Source of the DNA: JBBEAM01 sp942491105
GTDB lineage: Bacteria > Pseudomonadota > Alphaproteobacteria > Kiloniellales > DSM-21159
Reading direction: 5' to 3'
DNA length: 64,000 nucleotides
NCBI GenBank assembly: GCA_942491105.1
Contig: CALNZX010000002.1
Coordinates: 124,001 to 188,000, forward strand
Shown in pieces: positions 1 to 7,399 of the stretch. A program made the translations under genes and the position numbers. Within the stretch, counting starts at the first letter, position 1; the number at the start of each line of letters is the position of its first letter. Under the pieces are notes generated by a model that made no database searches, was not told where the DNA came from, and worked only from the letters and a program-made list of their open reading frames with translations.

Positions 1-211
1 TGATGAAGAGCCAAACGCCGGCTGGCTCCAGCAGACTCCAGATAAAGAAAACGCTGCCGACGAAGAACAGCAGATTGCCGAACAGGCCGATGCCGATGTG
101 GACCCACTCGTAGTCTTTTACGAAGGCGCGCAGCATCGCGGAGCGCCGCGCCGACTTGGGCGGGCCGCGGCGCGGAATATCGGATTTCGGGGTTTTTGCG
201 GGCTCGGTCAT
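1..211 (-). CDS. YrhK-domain membrane protein, 3' part cut by window edge
   Basis: The first 70 residues are visible, starting at the ATG at 211; the C-terminus lies outside the window. The N-terminus is basic and Pro/Lys/Arg-rich (residues 1-30). A stretch beginning DYEWVHIGIGLFGN and a hydrophobic segment (about residues 38-60) follow. This Tyr-Glu-Trp-x-His then Gly-rich hydrophobic pattern is the hallmark of the YrhK domain, a short two-helix membrane module of unknown function. The next gene to the right, a PilZ protein, is on the same strand about 50 bp upstream, so the two could be co-transcribed. The family call rests on the motif alone, and no function can be inferred. Confidence 0.6.
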   Translation of the reverse strand, partial: MTEPAKTPKSDIPRRGPPKSARRSAMLRAFVKDYEWVHIGIGLFGNLLFFVGSVFFIWSLLEPAGVWLFI

Positions 212-262
212 GGCGCGACCCTATCGGTGCGCGACGGCCACGGCAAACGCCGCGCCGGACAG

Positions 263-523
263 TCAGCTAAACCTGACCCCAACGCTGGTGCCATGCCGCC
301 AGACGACACTACACTCGTGGAGTGTGCTTTTGTTATCGCGCAGTTGAAAACGATCCGGACAGATGAAGGAATCGAGCGGCCGTAGACGGGCGCCGGTTTC
401 CGAGAAGTCGAGGATCGCGCAGGGCTGCGCGCAATTGCTCCCGCTGAAAATGATCTGGCCCTTTTGAATGGCCCGGTGACGCTTGGCGCCACGACGGTCG
501 GCGGGGTCTACGGCGGATGACAT
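263..523 (-). CDS. PilZ-domain protein (c-di-GMP binding type)
   Basis: An 86-residue protein consisting of a single PilZ domain. Both c-di-GMP ligand motifs are present: RxxxR at residues 11-15 (RGAKR) and D/NxSxxG at 39-44 (DFSETG). The rest is the expected beta-barrel sequence ending in VGVRFS. An upstream extension to 631 is open but reads like non-coding sequence, so I chose the ATG at 523, which puts the RxxxR motif in its usual place near the N-terminus. Stand-alone PilZ proteins act as c-di-GMP effectors on motility, exopolysaccharide or the cell cycle in alphaproteobacteria. The target here cannot be told from context. Confidence 0.75.
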   Translation of the reverse strand: MSSAVDPADRRGAKRHRAIQKGQIIFSGSNCAQPCAILDFSETGARLRPLDSFICPDRFQLRDNKSTLHECSVVWRHGTSVGVRFS

Positions 524-726
524 GGCCGGGCAGAGTCCTTTCCGCTTATGCCATTGAAAGGGCAGTCCAATACGAAACCTAGCGCCCTGATATAAGGGGA
601 AATCGCTGGCCGGCCAACAGCTATCCTTCACGAGGGATTTCTTGGGGCTTGAATTAGGTCAGTAATAGTGACATAAATTCATTCTCAAACACAGGCCGCG
701 CAGCCGGCCGCGAGGGAGGATAAGCA

Positions 727-1629
727 ATGGTCACTTTCAAAGCCTTGCCCGGCGCGTTCGGCGTCGAGATAACCGACATCAACCTGGCCACCGCGAGCGA
801 CGACGAGATGCGGGATCTGCTGCGCATCTTCCACCGCCACCAGCTGATCGTCGTGCGCAACCAGGAGTTGGAGTTCGAAGAGTACGACGCCCTCACCAAG
901 AAGTTCGGCAATCAGAGGCCGCATTTCCTGGACCACCTGCGGATGCGCGGCCACCCGGCGATTCTGATGCTGTCCAACATCTTCGAGGACGGCCGCCAGA
1001 TCGGCGTGTTCGAGGGCGCCTGCTTCTGGCACACCGACGTGGCCTACGAGGATCCGGCGAACAGCTCGACCGTGGTCTATTCGATTCAGAAGCCCGAGGG
1101 CGGTTGCCCGACCAACTTCTGCGATACCTTCAGCGCTTACGACGCCCTGCCAGAGAAGACCAAGCGCCGGATCGACGACCTGACGGTAATCCATCACTAC
1201 GGCAACCGCGCCAATACCGTCGAGGGCACGCCAACCGCCGCCGAGACCCTGACCGAGGATCAGAAAAAGCGCGTCAGCAATGTCACGCATCCGCTGGTCA
1301 AGCGCCACCCGATCACCGGCCGCAAGTCGCTCTACGGTATCGCCGGCAGCTCCTTCGGGATCGTCGGGATGCCCGACGACGAGGCGATCGCGCTGCTCGA
1401 GGAGCTGGCCGCGCACGCCCTGCAGCCGCGCTTCATAACCAGCTACGACTACGAGCCCGGCGACCTGGCGGCCTGGGATACCTATTCAACGCTGCACAAG
1501 GCGACGCTGATGCAGCGGGCCTCCGCGGAGGATCCCCATGCCCGCGTCCTCTGGCGTGTCAGCGTGACCGGCGAGTCCCCCCTGTTTCCCGCCGAGGAAA
1601 CCTACCGCTACCAAAACAGCCTTCACTGA
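727..1629 (+). CDS. TauD/TfdA-family Fe(II)/2-oxoglutarate dioxygenase
   Basis: A 300-residue protein of the usual length for alpha-ketoglutarate-dependent taurine / 2,4-D type dioxygenases. The iron-binding facial triad is visible as HTD (His102, Asp104) and His257, with an Arg at 273 or 277 for the 2-oxoglutarate carboxylate. The family signature THPLVKRHPITGRKSLY is at residues 187-203. The start is supported by a purine-rich GAGGGAGGA upstream of the ATG. The gene runs convergently into an HpcH/HpaI aldolase and the coding ends overlap by 7 bp. The family oxidises sulfonates, phenoxyacetates, sulfate esters and similar acids; the substrate here cannot be named. No sulfonate ABC transporter is adjacent, which argues against a classical tauABCD system. 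Confidence 0.85.
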   Translation: MVTFKALPGAFGVEITDINLATASDDEMRDLLRIFHRHQLIVVRNQELEFEEYDALTKKFGNQRPHFLDHLRMRGHPAILMLSNIFEDGRQIGVFEGACFWHTDVAYEDPANSSTVVYSIQKPEGGCPTNFCDTFSAYDALPEKTKRRIDDLTVIHHYGNRANTVEGTPTAAETLTEDQKKRVSNVTHPLVKRHPITGRKSLYGIAGSSFGIVGMPDDEAIALLEELAAHALQPRFITSYDYEPGDLAAWDTYSTLHKATLMQRASAEDPHARVLWRVSVTGESPLFPAEETYRYQNSLH

Positions 1630-2399
1630 TCCTGCTGCCGCAGGGCCTCGAGCCCGCGGCGCAGGCTCGCCTGCAGCAACCAGATATCGCCGGAATAGGC
1701 CAGCAGGTCGTAGCCGCGCGCCATCCAGGCCCGCCCGGTCTCGGCGTCCGGCACCATGCAGCCGGCGCACTTGCCCGCCGCCTTGGCGGCCGCCGCGATG
1801 CGGTCGATACCGGCGCTGACCAGGGGGTGCTCGAAGTCTCCCGGCTGGCCGAGCGATAGGGAGAGATCGAACTGGCCGACATGGGCCACGTCGATGCCCG
1901 GCACGGCGATGATTTCCTCGATGTTTTCCAGTCCCTTGGCGGTCTCGATCAGCGCCAGAATCAGGGTCCGCTCATTGGCGGTGGCGATCTTCGTCTTGAC
2001 ATCGCCAGGCGTATAATCGTCGTGGGCGACCACGAAGGCGCCGCCGCGCTCGCCCTGCGGCGGATAGCGGGTCCAGGACACCAGTTCCGCCGCCTCCTCC
2101 GCCGATTCGACCATGGGGAACATCAAACCCATGGCGCCGAGGTCGAGCAACAGCGAAGCCAGGTGGTACTGCTTGGCCGGCGGGCGCACCAGGACCGGCA
2201 GACTCAGACCGCGCGCGGCGGCGATCTGCTGTTTCAGATCGCTCATCGACAAACCGCTGTGCTCCATGTCGTAGAGCAGATAGTCGGCCCCGGCCGCCGC
2301 GGCGATCGCCGGCATCCCCGGCGTGGCGAACTCGAAAACCATGCTGCCGAAGACGCGTTCGCCGCGTTGAATTTTCTGTTTGAGCGGATTGTCGCGCAT
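1623..2399 (-). CDS. HpcH/HpaI aldolase / citrate lyase family protein
   Basis: A 258-residue class II (metal-dependent) pyruvate aldolase of the HpcH/HpaI type, which cleaves 4-hydroxy-2-oxo-acids to pyruvate plus an aldehyde. The expected catalytic set is visible: MEHSG (His47, general base), VRPP (Arg72), ALIET (Glu152, metal ligand) and GQFDLS (Asp178, metal ligand). Length and layout are normal. It is transcribed toward the TauD-family gene and their 3' ends overlap by 7 bp, so the two are not an operon but form a compact convergent pair. The natural substrate may be a sugar-derived or aromatic-catabolic keto acid. The family call is firm; the pathway is not determinable here. Confidence 0.85.
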   Translation of the reverse strand: MRDNPLKQKIQRGERVFGSMVFEFATPGMPAIAAAAGADYLLYDMEHSGLSMSDLKQQIAAARGLSLPVLVRPPAKQYHLASLLLDLGAMGLMFPMVESAEEAAELVSWTRYPPQGERGGAFVVAHDDYTPGDVKTKIATANERTLILALIETAKGLENIEEIIAVPGIDVAHVGQFDLSLSLGQPGDFEHPLVSAGIDRIAAAAKAAGKCAGCMVPDAETGRAWMARGYDLLAYSGDIWLLQASLRRGLEALRQQDQ

Positions 2400-2547
2400 G
2401 GTTCGTCCCCGGCTGCTGAAAAGTCGCGCCGGACGCTAGCACGCGGCGCGGCGCGGCGCACCTGCGCGTCACGCAGAGCCGCCCCGAAACGCGCGAGGCC
2501 GCCGCAGAGGGTGTTGCGGCGGCCCCGGGGGCAATCTGTCGTCTAAG

Positions 2548-2580
2548 ACGTCTTCAGCCAAGGCAGGTTGGAGAAGACGT
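2548..2580 (-). other. Long hairpin downstream of the small basic ORF
   Basis: The arms ACGTCTTC (2548-2555) and GAAGACGT (2573-2580) are perfectly complementary. An inner CCAA/TTGG stem closes a GGCAGG loop. The structure begins 22 nt after the stop of the 31-residue ORF on the minus strand. There is no U-run on either strand, so it is not a textbook intrinsic terminator. It may act as a 3' stabiliser, a rho-assisted end or a binding site. Confidence 0.45.
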
Positions 2581-2601
2581 GTCTTCTGGAGGGATCGTGG
2601 G

Positions 2602-2697
2602 TTACTTGCGGCCCGCGTTCTTGCTCGGCATGGCGGCAGGCTTGCTGCCGGAACCAGCCGGGGTTTTCTTGGGGGCGGGCTTTTTGCCAATGGCCAT
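2602..2697 (-). CDS. Small Lys/Pro/Ala-rich basic protein, 31 aa
   Basis: A 31-residue reading frame beginning MAIGKKPAPKKT and ending SKNAGRK. It has seven Lys and one Arg and no acidic residues, so it is strongly cationic. A GGAGATGAG stretch upstream of the ATG can serve as ribosome binding site. A stable hairpin lies just downstream, as expected for a short independent transcription unit. It sits alone between the aldolase (same strand) and a divergent LysR gene. The composition resembles the tails of histone H1-like or ribosome-associated peptides, but I do not recognise a family. Its reality as a gene rests on RBS, composition and the downstream hairpin. Confidence 0.4.
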   Translation of the reverse strand: MAIGKKPAPKKTPAGSGSKPAAMPSKNAGRK

Positions 2698-2823
2698 GTT
2701 TTCTCATCTCCATGATCGACCGGCTTTCTGCCGGACGCTGCAAGATTGCGCCCGGCCGTTACATTTGACTAACGAAATTTATCTATGGATTATATCGGTA
2801 ATATCGATGTTAAATGATCCACT

Positions 2824-3678
2824 ATGGACATCGTACTGGCCCGCACCTTCCTGCAGATTGTCGAGGCCGGCAGCTTCGCCACCGCCGCGGAGCAGCTCAA
2901 CGTGACCCAATCGACGGTCAGCGCGCGGATCAAATCCCTGGAGGAACAGCTTGGCCGCAGCCTGTTCCAGCGCAGCAAGGCCGGCGCCAGCATGACCCCC
3001 GCCGGGTTGCAGTTTTTCCCCCATGCCGTCGCCCTGGTCCGGGTTTGGGAGCAGGCCCGCCACGAGGTCTCTCTGCCCGAAGGCTATAGCCTGGGCCTGA
3101 ATGTCGGCGCCCAGTTCAGCCTCTGGGACGGCTTCCTGCTGCGCTGGCTCGGCCGAATCCGCCAGGACCAGCCGGAGATCGCCTGGCGTACCGAGGTCGG
3201 TACCTCCGACGTCCTGATGCGCCGCCTGGGGGAGGGCACGCTCGATCTGGCCGTGATGTACCGGCCGCAAGCGCGCCCCGGGTTCGATATCGAGCTGCTG
3301 CTCGAGGAAGAATTGGTGCTGATCACCCGCGACACAGCGCCCCTGGACGCCCTGGACGGACGCTACGTCTTCGTCGATTGGGGACCGGAGTTCCGCGAGG
3401 ATCACGGCCTGAACTTCCCCGAGGCGACACCCTCCGGCCTGTTCCTCGAACTCGGCTCGCTCAGCCTGCGCTACATCCTCGAGTTCGGCGGCCATGCCTA
3501 TTTCCCGCGGCGCCTGGTCGCCGAGCACCTCGCGCGCGGCGAGCTCTCCATCCCCAAGTGGGCGCCGGTGTTTTCCTATCCCGCCTATGCCGTCTATCCC
3601 CAGGAGGCGGATTCCGGCGAGCTTCGGCAGGCGCTTGGCGTCCTGCGCGAAATCGCGGCGACGGTGACAGGGGCCTGA
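2824..3678 (+). CDS. LysR-family transcriptional regulator
   Basis: A 284-residue LysR-type regulator. The N-terminal winged helix-turn-helix covers about residues 1-60, with the characteristic FATAAEQLNVTQSTVSARIK recognition-helix region. It is followed by the helical linker and a periplasmic-binding-protein-like effector domain starting near residue 90. The upstream 60 bp are AT-rich and contain a direct repeat ATATCG-gta-ATATCG about 25-40 bp before the ATG, a candidate autoregulatory site. It is transcribed divergently from the small basic ORF and in the same direction as the downstream MFS gene (about 80 bp gap), so it may control that transporter. The effector is unknown. Confidence 0.9.
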   Translation: MDIVLARTFLQIVEAGSFATAAEQLNVTQSTVSARIKSLEEQLGRSLFQRSKAGASMTPAGLQFFPHAVALVRVWEQARHEVSLPEGYSLGLNVGAQFSLWDGFLLRWLGRIRQDQPEIAWRTEVGTSDVLMRRLGEGTLDLAVMYRPQARPGFDIELLLEEELVLITRDTAPLDALDGRYVFVDWGPEFREDHGLNFPEATPSGLFLELGSLSLRYILEFGGHAYFPRRLVAEHLARGELSIPKWAPVFSYPAYAVYPQEADSGELRQALGVLREIAATVTGA

Positions 3679-3759
3679 GCGGGAACACGAGCGGAGCTTG
3701 AAGCCGCCCGCCGGGACGCCCAGACTGCCGCGAACCGATAAACCGGAGCACCGCGTTCC

Positions 3760-5055
3760 ATGACCCGCACCATCGCGCCGATCGCCACCTTGCTGCTCAG
3801 CGCCGCCGTGCTCTTGCTGGGCAACGGGCTGCAGGGAACCCTGATCCCGATCCGCGCGCAGATGGAGAACTACTCGACCTTCGAAATCGGTATCCTCGGC
3901 TCCTGCTACTTCCTGGGTTTCGCGCTGGGCTGCGCCTTCGGGCCGCGCACCGTGCGCCGGGTCGGACACATCCGCGCCTTCACGGCGATGGCGGCGCTGG
4001 CCTCGACGGTGGCCTTGGCGCACGCCCTGATCACCGTGCCGCTGGTCTGGGCGCCGCTGCGCGCCATCACCGGTTTCTGTTTCGCCGTGCTCTACATCGT
4101 GATCGAAAGCTGGCTGAACGAACGCGCGACCAACGAGAACCGCGGCCGCATCCTCTCGCTCTACACCATCATCAACCTGACCGTGATCACCCTTGGACAG
4201 ATGATGGTGACCCTGCACGACCCGGCGACCTTCCCGCTGTTCAGCGTCGCCTCGATCCTGGTGTCCCTGGCCGCGGTACCGCTTGCCCTGACCGCCGCGC
4301 CGGCGCCAGAGGCCATTCCCCTGGCGCGGATCCGCCTGCTGCATCTCTACCGCATTTCGCCCGTCGGCTTTATCGGCTGCTTCGCGGTCGGCCTGGCCAA
4401 TGGCTCCTTCTGGTCGCTGGCGCCGGTCTATACCCAGGGCGCCGGCATGAGCGTCGCCGGCACGGCCTTGTTCATGAGCGTCACGGTGATCGGCGGCGCG
4501 GTCGGGCAGTGGCCGCTCGGCCGGCTCTCCGACCGCATCGACCGGCGCAGGGTGATCGTGGCTTCCTGCCTGCTGGCATCGGCCCTGGGCGTGGCGCTGG
4601 TGCTGGCCGGCGGGCTGGGGCGCCCGGTGCTGCTGCCCCTGGCCTTTGCCTTCGGTCTGCTGGCGCTGCCGCTCTATGCGCTATCCGTCGCTCATACCAA
4701 CGACTACGTCGCGCCAGGCGAGTTCGTGGAGGCCTCCAGCGGCCTGCTGATGATCTATGCCGCCGGAGCGGTCGCCGGCCCCATGCTGGCCTCAGCGGCG
4801 ATGGGTCTCGCCGACCATGCCGCGCTGTTCGGGTTCATCGCCCTGGTCCACTTCGCCATGAGCCTTTTCGCGCTCTACCGCATGCGCCGCCGCATCGCCG
4901 TCGCCGCCACCGACAAATCCGATTTCGTCGCGGTGCCGGGGAACGCGCCGACCGTCTATGTCCTGCATCCCTCGGTCGAGGAAGAAGAACGCGCCAAAGC
5001 CGAAACCGAGGTGGCGTCGCCGGGCGCCGCGTCCAGCGATAGCCAGAGGCCGTGA
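3760..5055 (+). CDS. MFS transporter, YcaD-like
   Basis: A 431-residue major facilitator with about 12 hydrophobic segments and a hydrophilic C-terminal tail (about residues 385-431, rich in Glu/Ala). The inter-helix loop motifs fit the family: FGPRTVRRVGHIRAF after TM2, and GRLSDRIDRRRVIV in the second half (about residues 254-267), the typical MFS loop repeat. The pattern ESWLNERATNENRGRILSLY around residues 116-135 is characteristic of the YcaD/UMF-type subgroup. It follows the LysR gene in the same direction. The substrate is unknown. An inner-membrane location is expected. Confidence 0.85.
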   Translation: MTRTIAPIATLLLSAAVLLLGNGLQGTLIPIRAQMENYSTFEIGILGSCYFLGFALGCAFGPRTVRRVGHIRAFTAMAALASTVALAHALITVPLVWAPLRAITGFCFAVLYIVIESWLNERATNENRGRILSLYTIINLTVITLGQMMVTLHDPATFPLFSVASILVSLAAVPLALTAAPAPEAIPLARIRLLHLYRISPVGFIGCFAVGLANGSFWSLAPVYTQGAGMSVAGTALFMSVTVIGGAVGQWPLGRLSDRIDRRRVIVASCLLASALGVALVLAGGLGRPVLLPLAFAFGLLALPLYALSVAHTNDYVAPGEFVEASSGLLMIYAAGAVAGPMLASAAMGLADHAALFGFIALVHFAMSLFALYRMRRRIAVAATDKSDFVAVPGNAPTVYVLHPSVEEEERAKAETEVASPGAASSDSQRP

Positions 5056-5061
5056 ATGACG

Positions 5062-5091
5062 CTTGAAGCGCTCAGCTAAATCCCCCACATT
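5062..5091 (+). promoter_or_regulatory. Candidate sigma-32 (RpoH) heat-shock promoter for hsp20
   Basis: CTTGAA at 5062-5067 is followed after 15 bp by CCCCACAT at 5083-5090. This resembles the RpoH consensus CTTGAA-N13-17-CCCCATNT. It lies about 120 bp before the Hsp20 start, immediately after the MFS stop. Confidence 0.45.
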
Positions 5092-5209
5092 CTATCCAGG
5101 CGGTGCCAAGAAGTCTGGGCCGCCGGCGGCAGGGGCCGTGCGCGCATAAAGCGGCTCCCCTCCGCGGTCTCAACCAGCAGCCTTGCTCGCAACGAGGAGG
5201 AAGCTTCAG

Positions 5210-5683
5210 ATGCCCAGGGTTTCCCTGTTCGACTCCCCGCTATTGCTCGGCTTCGATCATTTCGAACGGGTCCTCGACCGCGTTTCGAAAAACGGCGGCG
5301 ACGGCTACCCGCCCTATAACGTCGAGCAGCTTTCCGAAAACCGCTTGCGCATCACCCTCGCCGTGGCCGGCTTCGCCGAAGACGATCTGACGGTCCAGAT
5401 CGAGGACAATCAACTGGTCATTCGCGGCAAGCAGCAGGACGAGGCCGAGCGCATGTTCCTCCACCGGGGCATCGCCGCGCGGCAGTTCCAGCGCAGTTTC
5501 GTGCTGGCGGAGGGCATCGAAGTCACCGCCGCGTCGCTCGACAACGGCCTTCTTCACATCGATCTGGAGCGGCCCCTGGTCCAGCCCAAGGTCAAGAAGA
5601 TCGATATCGCCGCAAGCGGACGCAAGGCGGCGAACAAGGAAATCGAAGGTTCCGCCAAGCCGGCGGACAACACGAAGGGATGA
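5210..5683 (+). CDS. Hsp20/alpha-crystallin small heat-shock protein (IbpA-like)
   Basis: A 157-residue small heat-shock protein. The N-terminal arm has the class A pattern DSPLLLGFDHFERVLDRV (about residues 6-23). The YPPYNVE motif then opens the alpha-crystallin domain (about 33-135), which contains LAVAGFAEDDL and the GLLHIDLERP strand equivalent to the conserved GxLxI/V motif. The charged C-terminal tail is AAN/K-rich. A strong GAGGAGG ribosome site precedes the ATG at 5210; an in-frame codon at 5183 lacks one. It forms a pair with the DUF1150 gene 66 bp downstream, a common alphaproteobacterial arrangement. It should be an ATP-independent holdase for aggregating proteins, heat-induced through the upstream RpoH-like site. 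Confidence 0.93.
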   Translation: MPRVSLFDSPLLLGFDHFERVLDRVSKNGGDGYPPYNVEQLSENRLRITLAVAGFAEDDLTVQIEDNQLVIRGKQQDEAERMFLHRGIAARQFQRSFVLAEGIEVTAASLDNGLLHIDLERPLVQPKVKKIDIAASGRKAANKEIEGSAKPADNTKG

Positions 5684-5749
5684 CCGTCGGGCCGTGCCCA
5701 ATCCGGGGCGGCGATAAGCAGATGGCATCCGCTTAGCAAGGAGACGCAG

Positions 5750-5968
5750 ATGAACACCACGACAACACCCCGCCCGCAGATGTCGCCACAGGATTTCCTG
5801 GCCTTCGGTCTGCAGGACATCGCCTACGTCAAAACCCTCGATGGCGACGAGAACGGCAGCGTTGGGATTTTCGCCGCCGACGGCACCCGCATGGCGGTGA
5901 TGGCCAACGAGGACGTCGCGCTGGTCACGGTCCGGCGGCACGATTTACAGCCGCAGCGCCTGCACTAG
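5750..5968 (+). CDS. DUF1150 family protein
   Basis: A 72-residue protein with the DUF1150 pattern: an N-terminal SPQDFLAFGLQDIAYVK, a loop, then DGTRMAVMANEDVALVTV and a hydrophilic end. DUF1150 proteins are a small alphaproteobacterial family, usually encoded right after a class A hsp20 as here, so a role in the heat-shock response is likely by association. No biochemical function is known to me. An AAGGAGA ribosome site lies about 8 bp before the ATG. It is probably co-transcribed with hsp20. Confidence 0.85.
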   Translation: MNTTTTPRPQMSPQDFLAFGLQDIAYVKTLDGDENGSVGIFAADGTRMAVMANEDVALVTVRRHDLQPQRLH

Positions 5969-6029
5969 GCGCTTCGGGGCCGGTTCTTCACTCTCGGGGA
6001 AAGGCTAGTCTCACCGCCCGGCTTGCACG

Positions 6030-6494
6030 CTAGGCGGCGTGGCTGGTCGCCGATTCCGTCAGCAGGGCATAGATCGCGTCGGCGCTTTCGCTGCCGCGCA
6101 GCTTGTCGCAGGTCGTCTGGTCGCGCAGCAGGCGGGAGACGCGGGCCAGCGCCTTGAGGTGATCCGCGCCAGCGGTTTCCGGCGCCAGCAGGACACAGAT
6201 CAAATCGACCGGCTGTTCGTCGATGGAATCGAAATCGATGGGGGTTTCCAGACGCGCAAACAGCCCATAGAGCCGCTCGATACTGGAGAGCTTGCCGTGC
6301 GGAATGGCGATGCCGTGGCCGACGCCCGTGGTTCCCAGGCGCTCGCGTTCGACCAGAACCTCGAAAATGCTGCGTTCCGGCAGCCGCGTGAGCTGCGCCG
6401 CGCGCTTGGCGATTTCCTGTAGCGCCTGCTTCTTGCTGCTTACGCGCAGCGAGGGAATGATGGCGTCAGGAGTCATCAAATCGTTGATTTCCAT
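6030..6494 (-). CDS. ptsN: PTS IIA-like nitrogen regulatory protein PtsN (EIIA-Ntr)
   Basis: A 154-residue EIIA domain of the fructose/Ntr type. The phosphorylatable histidine lies in the signature VGHGIAIPHGK (His66 from the ATG at 6494). A TTG two codons upstream is also possible, but AGG sits six bases from the ATG, so I chose the ATG. PtsN is the last acceptor of the PTS-Ntr phosphorelay (EI-Ntr, NPr) and regulates potassium uptake, nitrogen and stress responses by protein contacts. It is the distal gene of the minus-strand rpoN-hpf-ptsN arrangement conserved in proteobacteria, about 75 bp after hpf, and probably shares the promoter at 7243-7271. Confidence 0.93.
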   Translation of the reverse strand: MEINDLMTPDAIIPSLRVSSKKQALQEIAKRAAQLTRLPERSIFEVLVERERLGTTGVGHGIAIPHGKLSSIERLYGLFARLETPIDFDSIDEQPVDLICVLLAPETAGADHLKALARVSRLLRDQTTCDKLRGSESADAIYALLTESATSHAA

Positions 6495-6570
6495 ATCCAA
6501 CCTATTTCCGACCGTAAGGACCCGGCGCGCGCGGGACCGACCCGCCGGCGTCCGGGTAACCGTGCCGTTC

Positions 6571-7170
6571 TCAGCTGTCCGCGTTGCCTTCGGGATCGAC
6601 CCAGCCGAGATTTCCGTCCTCGCGGCGGTAGATCATGTTCAACCCGCCATGCGCCCGGTTGCGGAACAGCAGCGCCGGGGCCTCCGCCAGGTCGAGACGC
6701 ATCACCGCCTCGCTCACCGTCAGACTGGGGATCTCCGCCGTCATCTCGGCGATCACGACGGGGCTATCGTCGCCCTGGGCGGCCTCCTCGACATCCTCGT
6801 CCTGCTCCGGGCCGTCCGGCTGCGCCGCCAGAATGTACTGCTGCGCCGCGTAGACCTCCGCGTCCTGCATCGACTTGTGATGGTCGCGCAGACGCCGCTT
6901 ATAACGGCGCAGGCGCTTGGCCAGGCGCTCGGCCGCCATGTCGAAGGCGGGATAGACCTCTCCGGCCTCTCCGGAGGCTTGTAACTGCATGCCTCGGCCG
7001 ATGTGGGCGGAGAGCGCGACATGATAGAGATGCGCCACGCGCGATACCGTTACATTGGCTTCGATCGCATCGCCGAAATACTTCTCGAAGATCGAGGAGA
7101 GCGCGCCTTCCACGTGGTGGCGAAAGGCATCGCCGACATCGATCTGTCGTCCCTGGATCGACAGCTGCAT
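6571..7170 (-). CDS. hpf: Ribosome hibernation-promoting factor, long form (HPF)
   Basis: A 199-residue long-form HPF. The S30AE domain is at about residues 1-105 and includes the basic strip AKRLRRYKRRLRDHHK. An acidic linker follows (about 118-140), then the C-terminal dimerisation domain with the conserved LLFRNRAHGGLNMIYRREDG and GWVDP. Long HPF binds the 30S head and dimerises 70S ribosomes into 100S particles in stationary phase. It lies between rpoN and ptsN on the same strand and has its own sigma-70-like promoter upstream. Confidence 0.94.
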   Translation of the reverse strand: MQLSIQGRQIDVGDAFRHHVEGALSSIFEKYFGDAIEANVTVSRVAHLYHVALSAHIGRGMQLQASGEAGEVYPAFDMAAERLAKRLRRYKRRLRDHHKSMQDAEVYAAQQYILAAQPDGPEQDEDVEEAAQGDDSPVVIAEMTAEIPSLTVSEAVMRLDLAEAPALLFRNRAHGGLNMIYRREDGNLGWVDPEGNADS

Positions 7171-7242
7171 AAACTAACCTTTCGGGGCTTTTACCAGCGC
7201 CTGGGCTGCTTCTGTTTGCAAGCTCCTGCGCTAAGGGCCGGG

Positions 7243-7271
7243 AACATAGGTATGCCGCCCGACGCTGTCAA
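7243..7271 (-). promoter_or_regulatory. Sigma-70-type promoter for hpf-ptsN
   Basis: Read on the minus strand, a perfect TTGACA (7271-7266) is followed by a 17-bp spacer and TATGTT (7248-7243). It lies about 75 bp upstream of the hpf ATG. It lets hpf-ptsN be expressed apart from rpoN, whose 3' end carries a terminator-like hairpin. Confidence 0.65.
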
Positions 7272-7319
7272 TGCCCCGCCTCCATGGTTGAGATGAGCCC
7301 AACAGTCCTACTATAAGAA

Positions 7320-7340
7320 GGCTGAAATGCGGTTTCAGGC
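7320..7340 (-). terminator. Weak terminator-like hairpin after rpoN
   Basis: On the minus strand GCCTGAAA-CCGCA-TTTCAGCC folds with one mismatch and is followed by TTCTTAT. It starts about 60 nt after the rpoN stop and precedes the hpf promoter. The U-run is poor, so termination may be partial. Confidence 0.4.
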
Positions 7341-7399
7341 TTGAAAATCAAAAAACTGCTTCCCCACGGCGCGCGCGGCCGGCGAATCCTTCCACAAGC

